Shown here: positions 1-7,276 of the stretch, piece after piece
Layout of the letters: every line of letters begins with the position of its first letter
How positions within the stretch are numbered: position 1 is the first letter of the stretch
From: JBCDCU01 sp039180865
Lineage (GTDB): Bacteria; Pseudomonadota; Alphaproteobacteria; Rhizobiales; JACESI01
NCBI GenBank assembly: GCA_039180865.1
Contig: JBCDCZ010000095.1
Span: 1-14,902, forward strand
DNA: 14,902 bases
Direction: 5' to 3'
Notes under the pieces: generated by a model
The model's database searches: none
Told to the model about the DNA's origin: nothing
Seen by the model: only the letters and a program-made list of their open reading frames with translations
Made by a program: the position numbers and the translations under genes

Positions 1-164
1 CTTTCCCTTTGCATTTTTGCCATCTTCCGGGAAAGGTTGGCGTTTTGCTATTGTCACAGGCTACGATATGCTATCTGCCGCGTCATGAAATGAACAGTGT
101 TCGGCGTGCCGTTCACGAGAATTCGGGGTAGCAGGGTTCGACACCCTTGCAAATCAGGACTTCC
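1..164 (+). promoter_or_regulatory. Upstream region of the ABC exporter with a weak promoter candidate
   Basis: No convincing gene is seen here. TTGTCA at 51-56 followed by TATCTG at 72-77 (15-base spacer) is a weak sigma70-like pair. An inverted repeat CTTTCCC (1-7) / GGGAAAG (29-35) encloses a 21-base T-rich loop at the window edge and may belong to whatever lies upstream. The only well-supported element is the ribosome binding site AGGA at 156-159 before the ATG at 165. Confidence 0.25.
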
Positions 165-1967
165 ATGGACACGACTTCAGTGGACCATAAACCCAGCGAA
201 GAGGTGGGTAACCTTCCCCTGGTCAAGCGATTGTTCCGGGAAAACTTCGCCGACTTTGCGCCGCGTTATGCGATTGCAATTGTCTTTATGGTGATTTCGG
301 CTGCGGCGACAGCGCTTACAGCCTGGATCATGAAAGACATTGTTGAAAGTCTTTTCATGGAAGGCGATTTTGACCGCACTCTGATGGTGGGTCTGTTCGT
401 TATTCTGCTCTTTGCGATCAAGGGCGCGGCAACCTATGGGCAACTTGCCTATCTTGCGCGGGTCGGAAACGCGATTGTCGCGCGGCTGCAAATGCGCATG
501 TTTGATCAGATTCTTGCGCAAAGTGGCAGTTTTTATGCCCGCTATCCCTCAAATGATCTGATCACCCGGATCGGTCAGAATGCCCAGGGCGCGCGTCAGG
601 TGATCGATCTTGTTGTTACCAGCATCTGCCGGGATGCTCTCACTCTGATCGGTCTGATCATCGTGATGGTCCTGCAAGACCCGCTTTTATCGCTGATTGC
701 ATTCATCACGGCTCCTCCGGTGATCTTCGCGGTTTCCCAGCTTATCAGGCGGGTAAGAAAGGCTGCAAAGCAGCAGTTCGATTCCAATACCCAGATCATC
801 CGTGTGATGCAGGACAGCGTTCGTGGTAGCGCCATCGTCAAGTCGTTCCGAATGGAAGAGGTGATGCGGGCGCGCATGGGAGATGCAGTGCGTTCCGTCG
901 AAAGTCGCAACAACCGGATTGCAAGCCTCACAGCCCGCGCAAGCCCGCTGATGGATACGCTTGGCGGTCTCTGTATGGGGATCGTGATCATCTATGCCGG
1001 ATGGATGACAAGTGTTTCGGACCGCACACCGGCAGAATTCATGGCGTTTTTGACAGCGTTCCTCCTTGCCTATGAACCGGCAAAGCGTATCGCACGGCTC
1101 CACATTTATCTTGAGACCGGGCTTGTCGGTGCACGCCTGATGTATGAGATCCTCGATCAGTCCGTGGTCGTCGAAGACCGGCTGGATGCTGCCCGGCTCG
1201 AAGTCAAAAGCGGGGCAGTTGAATTCCGCGATGTGAAGTTTCGCTACGAACCCGCAATGAAGGAAAGTAACATCGTCTTGAACGCACTCTCTTTCAAAGC
1301 GCGCGGCGGTGAGACAACCGCACTGGTTGGGCCCTCAGGCGCGGGTAAATCAACAATCGTCAATCTGATCCCACGGCTCTACGATGTCGATGAAGGGCAG
1401 ATCCTGATCGATGGTGTTGATATTCGTGACGTCAGTATGGAGAGTCTTCGCGATAAAATCGCTTTCGTCAGTCAGGACACATTCCTGATCGATGGATCGA
1501 TCCGGCAAAACATTACGGCGGGCCGAGACGATGTGAGCGACACCGATGTGATCGAAGCAGCAAAAATTGCCAATGCGCATACCTTTATCGAGGCGCTTGA
1601 CGAAGGGTATGACACAATCATCGGTGAGAACGGTGAGACCCTGTCGGGTGGGCAGCGCCAGCGCATTGCGATTGCACGCGCGGTCTTGAAGGATGCGCCG
1701 ATCGTGCTCCTGGATGAAGCAACCTCAGCGCTTGATAACGAATCCGAGCGTCTTATCCAGGATGCGCTCGAAAAGCTTGCGAGCGGGCGCACCAATATTG
1801 TCATCGCTCATCGGCTGACCACCATTAAAAATGCCGATTGCATTCATGTGATTGAGAACGGGCGCATTGTCGAAAGCGGCACGCATGAGGCGCTCCTGGA
1901 AACGGGAACGGTCTACCGGCACCTTCACGAGATGCAGTTTCGTGAGCGCAAAGCCGCCGCTGAATGA
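165..1967 (+). CDS. MsbA-type ABC exporter half-transporter (permease fused to ATPase)
   Basis: A 600-residue type I ABC exporter that should act as a homodimer in the inner membrane and use ATP to move a lipid or other hydrophobic substrate outward. Residues about 30-320 form a six-helix ABC transmembrane domain. The C-terminal ATPase has the Walker A motif GPSGAGKST (389-397), signature LSGGQRQR (493-500), Walker B ending in D517-E518, D-loop SALD, and H-loop H549 in IAHRL. Length and order match MsbA/lipid A exporter relatives. A TTG at 147 is possible, but I chose the ATG at 165 because AGGA lies at 156-159, five bases upstream. No partner gene flanks it, so the substrate is unknown; lipid or polysaccharide export is only a family-level guess. 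It converges on the radical SAM gene with a 32-base gap and stands alone on its strand. Confidence 0.93.
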   Translation: MDTTSVDHKPSEEVGNLPLVKRLFRENFADFAPRYAIAIVFMVISAAATALTAWIMKDIVESLFMEGDFDRTLMVGLFVILLFAIKGAATYGQLAYLARVGNAIVARLQMRMFDQILAQSGSFYARYPSNDLITRIGQNAQGARQVIDLVVTSICRDALTLIGLIIVMVLQDPLLSLIAFITAPPVIFAVSQLIRRVRKAAKQQFDSNTQIIRVMQDSVRGSAIVKSFRMEEVMRARMGDAVRSVESRNNRIASLTARASPLMDTLGGLCMGIVIIYAGWMTSVSDRTPAEFMAFLTAFLLAYEPAKRIARLHIYLETGLVGARLMYEILDQSVVVEDRLDAARLEVKSGAVEFRDVKFRYEPAMKESNIVLNALSFKARGGETTALVGPSGAGKSTIVNLIPRLYDVDEGQILIDGVDIRDVSMESLRDKIAFVSQDTFLIDGSIRQNITAGRDDVSDTDVIEAAKIANAHTFIEALDEGYDTIIGENGETLSGGQRQRIAIARAVLKDAPIVLLDEATSALDNESERLIQDALEKLASGRTNIVIAHRLTTIKNADCIHVIENGRIVESGTHEALLETGTVYRHLHEMQFRERKAAAE

Positions 1968-1999
1968 CACCCCTTGTTGGGCGCCTGCGGACGGTTTCT

Positions 2000-3451
2000 C
2001 TAAACCTCTTCCGCTGCAAACGTGCCCAGGCGCTTTTTTCTGCGTGCGGTTTCCATTTGACCAATTCGCCCGTTGACAATGGGAACCCGGTTTTTTCTGG
2101 AAGCATCCTTCTCGGCGCGGATTCGACCTTTCAAACGTTTAAGCGGATGGCTCGATGGATCGTTTGTGCCCGCGCCTCCTAACGGAATGAAGGTTGAACC
2201 GTCGTTGAGCCGCACATCCTGCAAAATGAAGGAATCGCGTTTAGCGTTGTGCACGCACATCGAAATCGGGCCGTCACGGGTGATTGTAAAAAAGGCGCAA
2301 GCTTCGCAGCGGTCTTTTTCCAGGCCTTCCGCAGGCATGAAATTATGAATGTAGAAGGTTGTCAGGTGAACCCGGCCGCCAGACGATACAAGACCCGGCA
2401 AGAGTGCGCGCACTTTGCGTCCCACATAGGCGAGCAAATTGCCAAAAAGTGCTGGACGTCGAAAAAGGCAGTGTGCAGCGAGACGCAGTGCCGATTTCAA
2501 AGGTTGATGACGGCTCAGGAAAACCGACCGCGTTTCGACAAGCAGATTTTGCAGAAACTCAAGATCACGGGTCTCAAAAGCTGCGACCCTGCGGTTTCCG
2601 GCAAAGGCGACCTTTGCGTAAGAATTGCAATCGGGATGACCGATCCTGGGAACATCGAATTGGAGGGATGTCCCGACGCCGTCTTCGATCAATCTCCGGA
2701 CACGGTCCACCGTAATTGCGTCCGTGCGAGCCCGTTCGGTTCCACGACCGGTATCGGCGATTAATTGAAATGAAGCAAGATGAATGTCGCGTGCGTGCTT
2801 GGAGAAGAATTCAACGAGCCCCGGTACTTCATCGACGTTGCCGGGAAAAACCGTTGTATTGAAGAGGATCTGCAGCCCAAGGCCACGCGCTCGATCGAGA
2901 TAGTCTTCGCGGACCGCGTTGAGCGAGATTTCCGTGTCAAAGCCCTTACGTTCCTGGGTCAGGTCAACATGAAACGCGACGTCTTTGAGCCCTGCATTCT
3001 TGAGATCTGAAAGAAGCGACCGGCTGGCCTTGATGCCGTTTGTGAATAGGGCCGGGCGAAGGTCTCGCTTTGCAAGGTGTTTGACGATAGCGATCAGTTC
3101 ATCGCGTTTCCGCAAAGTGGGATCACCACCTGTCACCTGCACGTTGGTGTTTGGGCCGTACTGCACCGCGATGCGGTCAATTCGCCTGAAAATCTCTTCC
3201 AGAGGCAGATCGTGAACGGCTTCGGAATGGTCTGAAAGATAGCATGCACTGCAATCAAGGTTGCATCGTTGGGTGATTTCCAGGGCCACACATCCCATCG
3301 CGAAATGATGCCCGGCAATCTGGGTTGGGCCATCAAGACCAACGCGATTGACTGCCTCTTTAAGCGGAGACTTGCGGCACGTACCGGGCGGCGGCAGAGG
3401 GCTAACCGGCCAATCGCGAATTTCTTCTGGTGTCAGGTGGGGTCCCGCCAC
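2000..3451 (-). CDS. Radical SAM enzyme with an additional C-terminal cysteine cluster
   Basis: A 483-residue radical SAM protein. The CxxxCxxC motif C63-C67-C70 (in CNLDCSAC) binds the [4Fe-4S] cluster that cleaves S-adenosylmethionine. TGGDPTLR at 107-114 is the SAM-binding GGE-type motif. The core barrel spans about 54-240. Beyond it lie C275 and a CxxC...C group (C382, C385, C399), plausibly the ligands of a second iron-sulfur cluster. The layout recalls the Tes/MJ0619-like radical SAM group that acts on lipids or pterins, but this is a resemblance from memory and the substrate is unknown. The C-terminal tail (about 435-477) is very basic. The start is GTG at 3451, with AGGA a few bases upstream, 18 bases after the cytochrome b561 stop, so it is the third gene of a probable operon with two cytochromes. 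It converges with the ABC exporter. Confidence 0.88.
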   Translation of the reverse strand: MAGPHLTPEEIRDWPVSPLPPPGTCRKSPLKEAVNRVGLDGPTQIAGHHFAMGCVALEITQRCNLDCSACYLSDHSEAVHDLPLEEIFRRIDRIAVQYGPNTNVQVTGGDPTLRKRDELIAIVKHLAKRDLRPALFTNGIKASRSLLSDLKNAGLKDVAFHVDLTQERKGFDTEISLNAVREDYLDRARGLGLQILFNTTVFPGNVDEVPGLVEFFSKHARDIHLASFQLIADTGRGTERARTDAITVDRVRRLIEDGVGTSLQFDVPRIGHPDCNSYAKVAFAGNRRVAAFETRDLEFLQNLLVETRSVFLSRHQPLKSALRLAAHCLFRRPALFGNLLAYVGRKVRALLPGLVSSGGRVHLTTFYIHNFMPAEGLEKDRCEACAFFTITRDGPISMCVHNAKRDSFILQDVRLNDGSTFIPLGGAGTNDPSSHPLKRLKGRIRAEKDASRKNRVPIVNGRIGQMETARRKKRLGTFAAEEV

Positions 3452-3469
3452 GTATGTCCTGCCTGACTC

Positions 3470-4105
3470 TTATAGATTTCTTCCGTAAACGCGTTTCCAG
3501 CCCGTCAGCATCGGCGTGATGAGGTTTTCGCGTTTCCAGACCTGATAAAAAAGGATTGCTGTCAGGTGTAGCCCCACCAGAACGAGCAGTATGCGGGATG
3601 AAATGTAATGCACTTCGTTGGCAAAAGCGGTCCAGCGAAGGCTGACATAAGATTCAAGCGGGCCAGACGCGAAAAGGCTGTCGTCCTCTGCAAAGAGGCC
3701 TGCAAGCACCTGGACGGTGAGAACTGCCAGAAGGGCGACAACAGAAAGACCGCCTAACGGATTGTGTCCTGCAACGCCGCTCGGGCGCCTTTTGGTAATG
3801 GAAGCGATATAGGTAACGAGACGCCGAGGTCCGGGCACAATGTTGCTAAACCGTGCCGATGGTGGGCCGATGATCCCCCAGATCAGACGGAAGACCAGAA
3901 GCCCGCCGGTCGCGTATCCAAGGTAGAAATGGTAATCGATGGTGCTGAACTCACGATAATATCCGAGATACCAACCTGTGATGACTACAGCGGCAAGCGC
4001 CCAGTGGAAGAGGCGCGTGGGCAGATCCCAGACCTTGCTGTAGACAAGTCCATCCACAGGATCGGTTGATCCTGTAGATGATCCCAGGTCTTCTTTTAGC
4101 ACCAT
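3470..4105 (-). CDS. Cytochrome b561 family membrane protein
   Basis: A 211-residue, four-helix membrane di-haem cytochrome b of the bacterial b561/Ni-Fe-hydrogenase b-subunit type (COG3658-like). It would pass electrons between the quinone pool and a periplasmic partner. The family opening VWDLPTRLFHW is at 26-36. Likely haem-ligand histidines are H34, H59 (in YHFYLG), H166 (in EVHYIS) and H180 (in GLHL); GHNPLGG is at 113-119. Hydrophobic helices lie at about 35-50, 60-80, 118-140 and 170-190. It starts 21 bases after the cytochrome c' stop and ends 18 bases before the radical SAM start, so the three are probably co-transcribed. The upstream cytochrome c' is the obvious redox partner. The pairing of b561 with class II cytochrome c is common in alphaproteobacteria; the link to the radical SAM gene is less usual. 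Confidence 0.92.
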   Translation of the reverse strand: MVLKEDLGSSTGSTDPVDGLVYSKVWDLPTRLFHWALAAVVITGWYLGYYREFSTIDYHFYLGYATGGLLVFRLIWGIIGPPSARFSNIVPGPRRLVTYIASITKRRPSGVAGHNPLGGLSVVALLAVLTVQVLAGLFAEDDSLFASGPLESYVSLRWTAFANEVHYISSRILLVLVGLHLTAILFYQVWKRENLITPMLTGWKRVYGRNL

Positions 4106-4126
4106 CGACCATTTGTCCCGGCTAAC

Positions 4127-4600
4127 CTAGAAGTTCTTTGCGCGGTACGCATCGTGGCATGCACCGCATGTCTTGCCGACTTCACCTACGGCGGGACCGA
4201 GTGCGCCTCTGCCGTCCGCGGAGACGGTTACCAGGTTGTCAACGGCTCCTTGCCAAGCCTGAACTTTCTCTACGACGCCTGGAAAATCACTCCAGATTTT
4301 TGCGAGAGATCGTGTTTTTCCTTTTTTCACTTCATTGTCGGATCCTGGAGGAAAAAGCGGAAGCAAATGGAGTTTGGAAAGCGCCTGTAAATTGGTTGCG
4401 GCGTTCTTTGCAGCCTCGGCATCATAATCAGCCTCGCCCTTAGCCATGGCGACGACCTGTCCGAAGTTCAAGCCGACCAGTTTGTAATATCCCCGGCGGG
4501 CCTCGATTACATCGTCAATCGGATCGGCGAATGATGGCGCAGAAACAGATATGGATACGGCTGCTGCGATTGCAGCTCCGATTAGGTATTTCATGGACAT
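4127..4600 (-). CDS. Class II cytochrome c (cytochrome c' / c-556 type), periplasmic
   Basis: A 157-residue exported haem protein. Residues 1-25 form a signal peptide, with likely cleavage after PSFA before DPIDD. The mature part is a four-helix bundle with the haem site at the extreme C-terminus, CGACH (C145, C148, H149), followed by AYRAKNF, exactly as in cytochrome c'/c-556. AMAKGEADYDA (51-61) and KIWSDF (101-106) are other family landmarks. No methionine lies in the helix-1 segment ARRGYYKLVGLNFG where c-556 proteins carry the sixth ligand, so the haem may be five-coordinate and able to bind NO or CO (inference). An in-frame upstream ATG at 4639 exists, but the ATG at 4600 is preceded by GAGGGGAG at 4606-4613 and directly yields the signal peptide. 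It is the first gene of a probable operon with cytochrome b561 and a radical SAM enzyme. Confidence 0.92.
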   Translation of the reverse strand: MSMKYLIGAAIAAAVSISVSAPSFADPIDDVIEARRGYYKLVGLNFGQVVAMAKGEADYDAEAAKNAATNLQALSKLHLLPLFPPGSDNEVKKGKTRSLAKIWSDFPGVVEKVQAWQGAVDNLVTVSADGRGALGPAVGEVGKTCGACHDAYRAKNF

Positions 4601-4670
4601 GGTCGATCTCCCCTCGTCCGACAAACAGGGAATGCACACCTGTTTGAGTCAATGCCCCGAACCTGAAGGG

Positions 4671-4760
4671 AAGAGTATGGCTGGCACTTTTCGTGTCAAT
4701 CGGTGTGAGGGCGCATTGACCATCACAATGTTACTTTTGTTTGACACTTTTTCGTGCATG
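4671..4760 (-). promoter_or_regulatory. Candidate promoter and operator of the cytochrome operon
   Basis: On the minus strand a perfect TTGACA (-35-like) lies at 4699-4694. A -10 is less clear; CATACT at 4679-4674 gives a short 14-base spacer. The palindrome CACGAAAAGTG (4695-4685) begins inside the -35 and fills the spacer. A near copy with one extra A, CACGAAAAAGTG, lies at 4756-4745, 60 bases upstream. Two copies of the same dyad, one across the promoter, look like an operator pair for an unidentified regulator. Confidence 0.35.
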
Positions 4761-4808
4761 TCAGGAATTTTCCAGATCGTCCGAGTTATGCCCGCCCTCG
4801 AAAGGTGG

Positions 4809-4840
4809 CTAAAAGAAAAGGGCGCGGTTTACGCGCCCTT
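4809..4840 (-). terminator. Rho-independent terminator of the cold-shock gene
   Basis: A perfect 9-bp stem, AAGGGCGCG at 4818-4826 pairing with CGCGCCCTT at 4832-4840 around a 5-base loop. Read on the minus strand it is followed by TTTCTTTTAG, a U-rich tail, whereas the plus-strand side has none. It therefore serves the minus-strand cold-shock gene, whose stop is about 40 bases upstream of the stem, and separates it from the cytochrome operon. Confidence 0.85.
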
Positions 4841-4878
4841 CTCAGTTTGGTCTTGTGTGTTCGTTTTTCTAATTGGAA

Positions 4879-5085
4879 CTACTCGGCGAGCTTGAGATTG
4901 CCCGCATTCGTTTTCCCGCGCCGCTCTTCAAGGTCATACTGGATCTTTTGACCTTCATTCAGCGTGGTCATTCCAGCGCGTTCAACCGCGGAAATATGGA
5001 CGAAAACGTCCGCTCCGCCTTCGTCGGGCTGAATGAATCCATAACCCTTGGTTGCATTGAACCATTTGACAGTGCCGCTTGCCAT
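4879..5085 (-). CDS. Cold-shock protein, CspA family
   Basis: A 68-residue single cold-shock (OB-fold) domain protein that binds single-stranded RNA or DNA and is thought to act as an RNA chaperone. It opens with the typical SGTVKWFNATKGYGF. RNP1 is KGYGFI (with Tyr where many relatives have Phe) and RNP2 is VFVHIS; the C-terminal half holds EGQKIQYDLE. The whole length is the normal size for the family and resembles alphaproteobacterial CspA paralogues. The ATG at 5085 is preceded by AGGAGA at 5100-5095. It is monocistronic, with its own terminator at 4809-4840, and divergent from the helicase gene across 301 bases. Whether it is induced by cold or constitutive cannot be told from the sequence. 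Confidence 0.96.
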   Translation of the reverse strand: MASGTVKWFNATKGYGFIQPDEGGADVFVHISAVERAGMTTLNEGQKIQYDLEERRGKTNAGNLKLAE

Positions 5086-5386
5086 TCTCTCTTGTCTCCT
5101 TAAAGCATAGCGTACGCCAGGTCTCTTTCATCCCGGCAATGGGACCGTGCTTTGGGATTGGAGGAAGAAAGGTATGCTCGTTGGATCGCGCAACAAATCA
5201 TCGATCTTGGTCTTCGGCCGTGCAAAACAGGTCGTACGGTGTAACAATACCTCAAGCTTTTGTGCGTTGCGAGCATTTTAGTTTGACAACTATGTGACAG
5301 CCGAAAATCAAGGGAATTCCTGACTTTAGCGCCTGTGGAAAGCGAAGCGGCTTGCCGGAATCGGCAAAAAGCGGCAAAGACGTGGC
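5086..5386. promoter_or_regulatory. Divergent intergenic region between csp and the helicase gene
   Basis: These 301 bases contain no convincing gene. The minus-strand side must hold the csp promoter and leader, but I find no strong -35/-10 pair; only the Shine-Dalgarno AGGAGA (5100-5095) is clear. On the plus strand TTGACA at 5283-5288 is a good -35, but the -10 at a 17-base spacing (AATCAA) is poor. GGAATTCC is an 8-bp palindrome at 5314-5321. TTGCCG/CGGCAA (5352-5357/5362-5367) forms a small hairpin, with a second CGGCAA at 5372-5377, just upstream of the helicase ATG, which lacks an obvious Shine-Dalgarno. Confidence 0.35.
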
Positions 5387-6496
5387 ATGAACTGGTCACG
5401 AGAACAGGAACGGGCACTGAGGGAAGCTGCGCGATGGCTTTCGAATCGTGACCGTCAAGTCTTTCGACTTTTTGGATATGCCGGAAGCGGTAAAACCACA
5501 CTTGCCCGCCATCTGGGCGAGGGGGTCGATGGCGAAGTTGCTTTTGCTGCATTCACGGGGAAAGCAGCGCACGTATTGCGTCAAAAAGGGTGCGAAGGCG
5601 CCTCGACCCTGCATTCCCTGATCTATCGGCCAGCAGGACAGGCCAAAGATGAAGAGGAAGAGGGCGAGCGCCCGCTCTTTGCCATTCGGCGGGATGCTCC
5701 GGCTGCCGATGCAGCCCTTATCATTATCGATGAATGCTCCATGGTTGACGAAGATCTTGGCCGTGATCTCCTGTCCTTCGGCGTGCCGGTTCTCGTGCTT
5801 GGAGATCCGGCACAATTGCCTCCGGTCAAGGGCGGCGGTTTTTTCACGGAGCACGAGCCGGACGTCATGCTGTCCGAGGTTCACCGTCAGGCGGCTGACA
5901 ATCCGATTATTCGCCTTTCCATGGCCGTGCGTGACGGTGAGGCCATCGACTACGGTGAGTATGGTGAAAGTGCCGTTATTCCGCGCCACGCCATCGAGGC
6001 GGAACAAATTCTCGACTGCGATCAGGTTCTCGTTGGGATGAACAGGACGCGGCGCCTATACAATAACAGGATCCGCGAGCTTCTCGGTTTCAGAGATTGG
6101 CGACCGGCTGCTGGTGAAAAGCTTGTTTGCCTCAGGAACGATAAAACAAAAGGCCTTCTGAACGGTGGTACCTGGAGCGTCGTTGCCATGCGCTCACCGC
6201 GCAAGGGGATGATCCGGCTTGATGTTGAACCCGATGACGACATTCTGGCGAAGAAGGTTGCTGTATCGGTCGCGCCGGAGTTTTTCCAGGGAACCTATGA
6301 AAGTCTCGCCTATCCCAAACGCCGACGGTCGGATGAGTTCGACTATGGTTATGCGTTGACCGTTCACAAAAGCCAGGGTTCGCAATGGGACGACGTGATT
6401 TTGTTCGATGAGAGTGGTGCTTTCCGCGAGCACCGTGACCGTTGGCTCTATACGGGTATCACACGAGCTGCAGAGCGCCTGACGATTGTCCGCTAA
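5387..6496 (+). CDS. Compact RecD-like SF1B DNA helicase
   Basis: A 369-residue superfamily 1 helicase (COG0507, RecD/Pif1/Dda type), expected to move 5'-3' on single-stranded DNA using ATP. All motor motifs are visible in order: Walker A GYAGSGKTT (30-38); motif II IIIDECSM with D115/E116; motif III GDPAQLPP (139-146); motif IV with VHRQ (165-168); motif V-like YALTVHKSQGSQ (322-333); and motif VI YTGITRA (355-361). It is much shorter than RecD or RecD2 and lacks an N-terminal extension, so it is a bare motor, close in size to Dda-like proteins. No nuclease or RecB/RecC gene is nearby, and its role in repair or replication is unknown. The ATG at 5387 has no strong ribosome binding site. It stops 5 bases before the stop of the opposite-strand gene. 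Confidence 0.92.
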   Translation: MNWSREQERALREAARWLSNRDRQVFRLFGYAGSGKTTLARHLGEGVDGEVAFAAFTGKAAHVLRQKGCEGASTLHSLIYRPAGQAKDEEEEGERPLFAIRRDAPAADAALIIIDECSMVDEDLGRDLLSFGVPVLVLGDPAQLPPVKGGGFFTEHEPDVMLSEVHRQAADNPIIRLSMAVRDGEAIDYGEYGESAVIPRHAIEAEQILDCDQVLVGMNRTRRLYNNRIRELLGFRDWRPAAGEKLVCLRNDKTKGLLNGGTWSVVAMRSPRKGMIRLDVEPDDDILAKKVAVSVAPEFFQGTYESLAYPKRRRSDEFDYGYALTVHKSQGSQWDDVILFDESGAFREHRDRWLYTGITRAAERLTIVR

Positions 6497-6501
6497 GATG
6501 C

Positions 6502-7188
6502 TTAGTCCGCTGTGCGTCTTCCCGGAAAGAGGCTTTTCCACGGGATGAATGCCGGGACTCGCTCCTGATAAGCGCGATAGGCATCGCCGTAGAGAACGAT
6601 CAGTTTTCTCTCTTCAAAGTACGCTCCGATAAATATGTAGAGTGTTGCCCAAAGTGCCGTGGCGAAGGCAAATTCGGAGACTGCCCCGCCCCAAAGCACG
6701 AGCATGACACCTGTGTAGAGCGGGTGGCGCATATAGGTGCTGAGGCCTGAAACGGTCAGGGCCTCTTGTCCGTCGACAAGGTTGTTTTCGCCACCATCCC
6801 CGCGCCATTGTTTCAGACCGGAAAACAGCCCGAGATCGTATTGGCGCAAGGCCATCACGATGAGAATTGCTCCGCCGATCTGAACGCAGAGCAGGATTGG
6901 TCCCAAAAAACCCGGAGCCCAAAAAGCAGCTTCTGATCCATTGAGCAGTTGATAACCAACAAGGAGCGTTGCGCCGAGATGCAGTACTGCAATAACGTTG
7001 TATATCACTCGGTATTTTCGTTGCGTTTGATGAGCGAGACGTTGATAAACGGCTTGACGGGCGAGCAGCGAATGAAGGGCTCCAAATATCAGCCATGCAA
7101 GGGCGTAAACAACGTGATCGCCAATATCGTTCACAATTGACCCATGCTTCCTTTTTGCTGCTTGAACCTCTGATAAAGGTTGAGGCAT
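6502..7188 (-). CDS. NnrU / isoprenylcysteine carboxyl methyltransferase-like membrane protein
   Basis: A 228-residue multi-pass membrane protein of the ICMT-like fold, the superfamily holding NnrU, isoprenylcysteine methyltransferases and the methanethiol S-methyltransferase MddA. The N-terminal helix has AWLIFGALHSLLA (31-43), typical of NnrU/MddA relatives. The C-terminal half carries the SAM-binding signature RHPLYTG (154-160), EER (192-194), GDAYRAYQERVPAFIP (201-216). These residues suggest a SAM-dependent methyltransferase of a small thiol or lipid, but the substrate cannot be assigned. The ATG at 7188 lacks a clear ribosome binding site, and the first 18 residues are polar. An in-frame GTG at 7134, downstream of AAAGGAAG, is an alternative start giving 210 residues. 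It is a single gene, convergent with the helicase and divergent from the glycosyltransferase. Confidence 0.85.
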   Translation of the reverse strand: MPQPLSEVQAAKRKHGSIVNDIGDHVVYALAWLIFGALHSLLARQAVYQRLAHQTQRKYRVIYNVIAVLHLGATLLVGYQLLNGSEAAFWAPGFLGPILLCVQIGGAILIVMALRQYDLGLFSGLKQWRGDGGENNLVDGQEALTVSGLSTYMRHPLYTGVMLVLWGGAVSEFAFATALWATLYIFIGAYFEERKLIVLYGDAYRAYQERVPAFIPWKSLFPGRRTAD

Positions 7189-7276
7189 TCTTGGCTTAGG
7201 CTAGCGGCGCCCAGGATGCTATTCAAGTGCATTTGCACTTTATGTTCTGCTTGCAGTGTCCGACCTTTTTGATTCC

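Noticed and set aside
131..150. A tRNA T-arm-like stretch (GGGTTCGACACCC) just before the first gene
   Set aside because: No acceptor stem, D-arm or anticodon arm can be built from the preceding bases, and the stretch runs into the ribosome binding site of the ABC exporter.
2249..2764. A 171-codon plus-strand open frame
   Set aside because: It is antisense to the C-terminal half of the radical SAM gene, whose conserved cysteines lie here; no ribosome binding site or domain was seen.
5100..5552. A 150-codon minus-strand open frame spanning the csp/helicase spacer
   Set aside because: It overlaps the helicase Walker A region on the other strand and the csp leader, has no domain and no good start, and is best explained as chance.
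5396..6007. A 203-codon minus-strand open frame
   Set aside because: It is antisense to the helicase gene, whose motifs I-III cover the same bases, and shows no domain of its own.
6490..6504. CTAAG/CTTAG repeat spanning both convergent stop codons as a bidirectional terminator
   Set aside because: The stem is only 5 bp with a 3-base loop and no U-run on either side; it arises from the two facing TAA stops.
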